Shown: one piece after another, positions 61,449-64,000 of the stretch | How positions within the stretch are numbered: the first letter of the stretch is position 1 | Layout of the letters: every line of letters starts with the position of its first letter | Assembly: GCA_022424905.1 (NCBI GenBank) | Contig: JAKMGP010000029.1 | Span: 20,635 to 84,634, forward strand | Source of the DNA: Akkermansiaceae bacterium | GTDB taxonomy: Bacteria > Verrucomicrobiota > Verrucomicrobiia > Verrucomicrobiales > Akkermansiaceae | Direction: 5' to 3' | DNA: 64,000 nucleotides | Position numbers and translations under genes: made by a program | The notes under the pieces: model-generated | What the model was told of the DNA's origin: nothing | Databases searched by the model: none | The model's input: the letters and a program-made list of their open reading frames with translations, nothing else

Positions 61449-62185
61449 TGAATGGACCGAAAACTGCTCTTATCACCGGGGCCAATGGAGGAGTTGGATC
61501 AGCTCTGTCTCGTAAGCTTCACTCAGCTGGAACCAGGCTTGTTGTGGCCGGAAGAAACGAGAGCGCACTAAGAGAGCTTTCATCTGACTTGGGCGTCAAA
61601 TCTCTCATCTGTGATTTCACTCAGCCCGATGAGGTCGCCTCCTGTGTTACCTCAGCAATCGAAGAACTCGGCGAAATCGAAGCGGTCGCTCATTGTATCG
61701 GCTCAATCCTCCTTAAACCGGCGCATCTAACCTCGATCCCCGACTGGCAGTCTGTCATCGATACAAATCTCAACTCAGCCTTCTACCTCCTCCACAATTT
61801 GGGAAGACCCATGAGTAAATCCGGCGGCTCCATTGCTTTTGTCACCTCAGTCGCAGCTGAAAAAGGCCTCTCCAACCACGAGGCAATCGCATCAGCAAAG
61901 GCTGGTCTTGCGGGACTCACCCGCTCAGCAGCCGCGACCTACGCGAGAAACCAACTACGGATCAACTGTGTCGCACCAGGACTCACAGACACCCCACTTG
62001 CAGCCCCGATTACCAATAATGAATCGGCACGCAAATTCTCTGAAGCCATGCACCCACTTGGCAGGCTTGGAAGTCCCAATGAAATTGCCACCGCCCTCTT
62101 CTTTCTTCTTTCACCAGATAACACTTGGATTACTGGGCAAACGCTTTCGGTAGACGGCGGACTTTCCTCCCTACAGACAAAGTAG
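61448..62185 (+). CDS. short-chain dehydrogenase/reductase-like protein
   Basis: ALITGANGGVGSALSRKLH, HEAIASAKAGLAGLTRSAAATYA, CVAPGLTDTPL, GQTLSVDGG; start ATG 61448. Confidence 0.9.
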   Translation: MNGPKTALITGANGGVGSALSRKLHSAGTRLVVAGRNESALRELSSDLGVKSLICDFTQPDEVASCVTSAIEELGEIEAVAHCIGSILLKPAHLTSIPDWQSVIDTNLNSAFYLLHNLGRPMSKSGGSIAFVTSVAAEKGLSNHEAIASAKAGLAGLTRSAAATYARNQLRINCVAPGLTDTPLAAPITNNESARKFSEAMHPLGRLGSPNEIATALFFLLSPDNTWITGQTLSVDGGLSSLQTK

Positions 62186-62198
62186 TCACCTACCAAGG

Positions 62199-63080
62199 CT
62201 ATCCGCCGTGCCAATGGAGTTTCTTTCGAAGGGTCTCATAGAAAGAATGTCCAGGGAGCCGCACCAATCTAAGGTTTGCGTCGTGGCAAGTGACTCTAAC
62301 AACACTGTCTTTTTCAATTCGGAGAATATCCCGGCCATCAACTGAAAAAAGAATCGATTCCTCTCCATCGCCAGCCGGTGCAAGCTCAATCACAGATTTT
62401 TCACCGACCACTAACGAGCGGTTACTCATGCTGTGGGGGCAGATCGGAGTGATGACAAAGACTCCCGCGTGGGGACCAAGCAGGGGCCCACCTGCCGCCA
62501 TTGAGTAGGCAGTCGAACCTGTCGGTGTCGCCACAATTAATCCATCAGCTCGATAATGATTTAAAAGCTCCCCATCCACCCTCGCTTCAAGCGAAACCAA
62601 GCGCCCAGTCTCTCCCCGCATCAACACCGCTTCGTTGAGAGCTAAAAATTGGTGTGCCTCACCACCTTCCTCAGTCATCTCTACCTTAAGCATACTTCGC
62701 TCAACGATATTCATTTCTCCTTTAGCCAAATGATCGCCAAGCAAATCAATTTCCTCATCAGTACAAGCTGTTAAAAAACCAAGCGTCCCAATATTCACCC
62801 CCGCAATCGGAATCGGCCGAGGCCCTAAACGATGGAGGGTCTTAAGTAAGGTTCCATCCCCTCCAAGCGAAATGACAAGGTCAGCTCCATCAGCAAAATC
62901 CAACTTGCCCACCTCCTGAATCAAACGTGCTGTTTCTTCTTCGAGAACGACCTCGATGCCACGCTCTAAAAGACATTCTCGAACATTTCGCACCGCCATC
63001 GGGGCATCTGTCTTCCGGGGATGAGCAACGATAGCGACCTTCACGGCCGTTACCCTAGCACTCACGCTGAACTCAGGCAA
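62199..63080 (-). CDS. nadK: NAD kinase
   Basis: LVISLGGDGTLLKTLHRLG, NIGTLGFLT, DGLIVATPTGSTAYSMAAGGPLLGP. Confidence 0.93.
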   Translation of the reverse strand: MPEFSVSARVTAVKVAIVAHPRKTDAPMAVRNVRECLLERGIEVVLEEETARLIQEVGKLDFADGADLVISLGGDGTLLKTLHRLGPRPIPIAGVNIGTLGFLTACTDEEIDLLGDHLAKGEMNIVERSMLKVEMTEEGGEAHQFLALNEAVLMRGETGRLVSLEARVDGELLNHYRADGLIVATPTGSTAYSMAAGGPLLGPHAGVFVITPICPHSMSNRSLVVGEKSVIELAPAGDGEESILFSVDGRDILRIEKDSVVRVTCHDANLRLVRLPGHSFYETLRKKLHWHGG

Positions 63081-63122
63081 TCGTTCCTTGCCTGACGAGA
63101 ATTAACGCGACATCGTTGACCC

Positions 63123-64000
63123 ATGCCATTGACAACGCAAGAAGCCGACCGCTACCAGCGACAAACCATGCTCAGAGAGCTCGGCGAAGCGGGACAAGAG
63201 CGTCTCAGAAACGCTTCTATTCTCTGTATCGGGAGCGGTGGATTGGGCTCACCAGCCCTGCTTTATCTCGCTGCCGCTGGCGTCGGGAGAATTGGCATCA
63301 TTGATCCTGACTCGGTCGACCTGTCTAACCTACACCGCCAAATCCTCCACGACACCGATCGCGTTGGTACCTCCAAAATGGAGAGCGCTAAGGCGAGACT
63401 CTACCAAGTGAACCCTCATGTGGAGATCATCCTTCATGAGGGTCGGTTCGAGCCAGACAATTGCCTTGATCTACTGGAGCCTTACGACGCTGTTCTCGAT
63501 GGCTCCGACAACTTCCCGACTCGCTTCGCTGCAAATGACGCGGCATTTTTCCTCAAGAAACCTCTCATACATGGAGCGATCTTCCAATTTGAAGGACAAG
63601 TCACAGTCTTCGCACCCCATCTCGGTGGACCCTGCTATCGTTGCCTACTACCGGAATCTCCACCCGAGGGAGCAGTCCCAACATGAAGCGAAGCAGGTGT
63701 CCTGGGCGTGCTCCCCGGAATTGTTGGAAGCCTTCAAGCCATGGAAGCAATCAAACTTCTCGCAAATCTCGGGCATCCCCCGCTTGGCAGACTGATTCAC
63801 TATCGTGCCCTTTCGACCTTATTCCGGGAAATTAAAATCAAACCTGATCCAGACTGCCCACTTTGCGGGGATAACCCCACTATTACCAAACCCATCACTG
63901 ACAAAAAAGAAATGACAGAGCTTCCCGAAATCACGACTCTTGAACTGCGCAAAATTCTTACCGATGGCTTCGAAGGCATCTTACTCGACGTTCGCGAACA
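63123..64000 (+). CDS. ThiF/MoeB/HesA-type E1-like adenylyltransferase with C-terminal rhodanese domain, in-frame TGA at 63684-63686 (candidate selenocysteine), runs off the right edge
   Basis: GSGGLGSPALLYLAAAGVGRIGIIDPDSVDLSNLHRQILH; frame continues past TGA with SEAGVLGVLPGIVGSLQAMEAIKLL...CPLCG...ELPEITTLELRKILTDGFEGILLDVRE with no further stop. Confidence 0.85.
63702..63718 (+). promoter_or_regulatory. putative bacterial SECIS hairpin downstream of in-frame TGA
   Basis: CTGGG-CGTGCTC-CCCGG: 5-bp stem, 7-nt apical loop with GU at loop positions 2-3; loop starts 21 nt after the TGA. Confidence 0.45.

Noticed and set aside
63684-63686. Alternative genetic code with TGA as a sense codon
   Set aside because: Other clear genes in the window terminate at TGA (SMP-30 gene at 23002-23004, mreB at 53307-53309), so TGA is a normal stop here.
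63687-64000. Frameshift or separate downstream gene explaining the truncated ThiF/MoeB ORF
   Set aside because: The homologous downstream sequence is in the same frame as the upstream part, so only a single TGA separates them; no shift is needed.

Overview
The window looks like a chromosomal segment of a Verrucomicrobia-type bacterium (inference from gene content and protein style; no 16S is present). It is densely coding and mostly housekeeping. No CRISPR array, transposase, integrase or phage module was seen. Main content in order: a partial N-terminus resembling a UTP-sugar-1-P uridylyltransferase; rpoN; an Mrp ATPase; coiled-coil lipoproteins; a divergent pair of peptide ABC transporters; MoxR; trpE/trpG; an MBL hydrolase; tRNA-Leu(UAG); SMP-30; a GntR regulator; P-II; rpsT; a hydroxyacid dehydrogenase-YgfZ fusion; an Fe3+-type ABC transporter; an FHA protein; a sigma-70 factor; a cysS / SenB-like glycosyltransferase / NahK-like kinase operon; pdxH; bactofilin; thiH-thiS; recQ; dinB; ABC-F; proC; parA; mreB-mreC-mreD-mrdA-rng; hprK; nadK; and a ThiF/MoeB-type E1 enzyme at the right edge. 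Most interesting: (1) the E1-like gene at 63123 has an in-frame TGA exactly where the conserved reactive Cys of ThiF/MoeB is expected, the frame stays open and homologous to the window end, and a bacterial-SECIS-like hairpin follows, so it is a selenoprotein candidate; (2) a glycosyltransferase resembling SenB (selenosugar/selenoneine pathway) sits in an apparent operon with cysS and an anomeric sugar kinase; (3) a single-ORF fusion of a 3-hydroxyisobutyrate-dehydrogenase-like protein with YgfZ; (4) a roughly 660-bp non-coding gap before a sigma-70 gene containing a long bulged helix, a candidate ncRNA; (5) sigma-54-type promoters upstream of glnB (consensus) and rpoN (near-consensus). Everything comes from reading the sequence; no database search was run.
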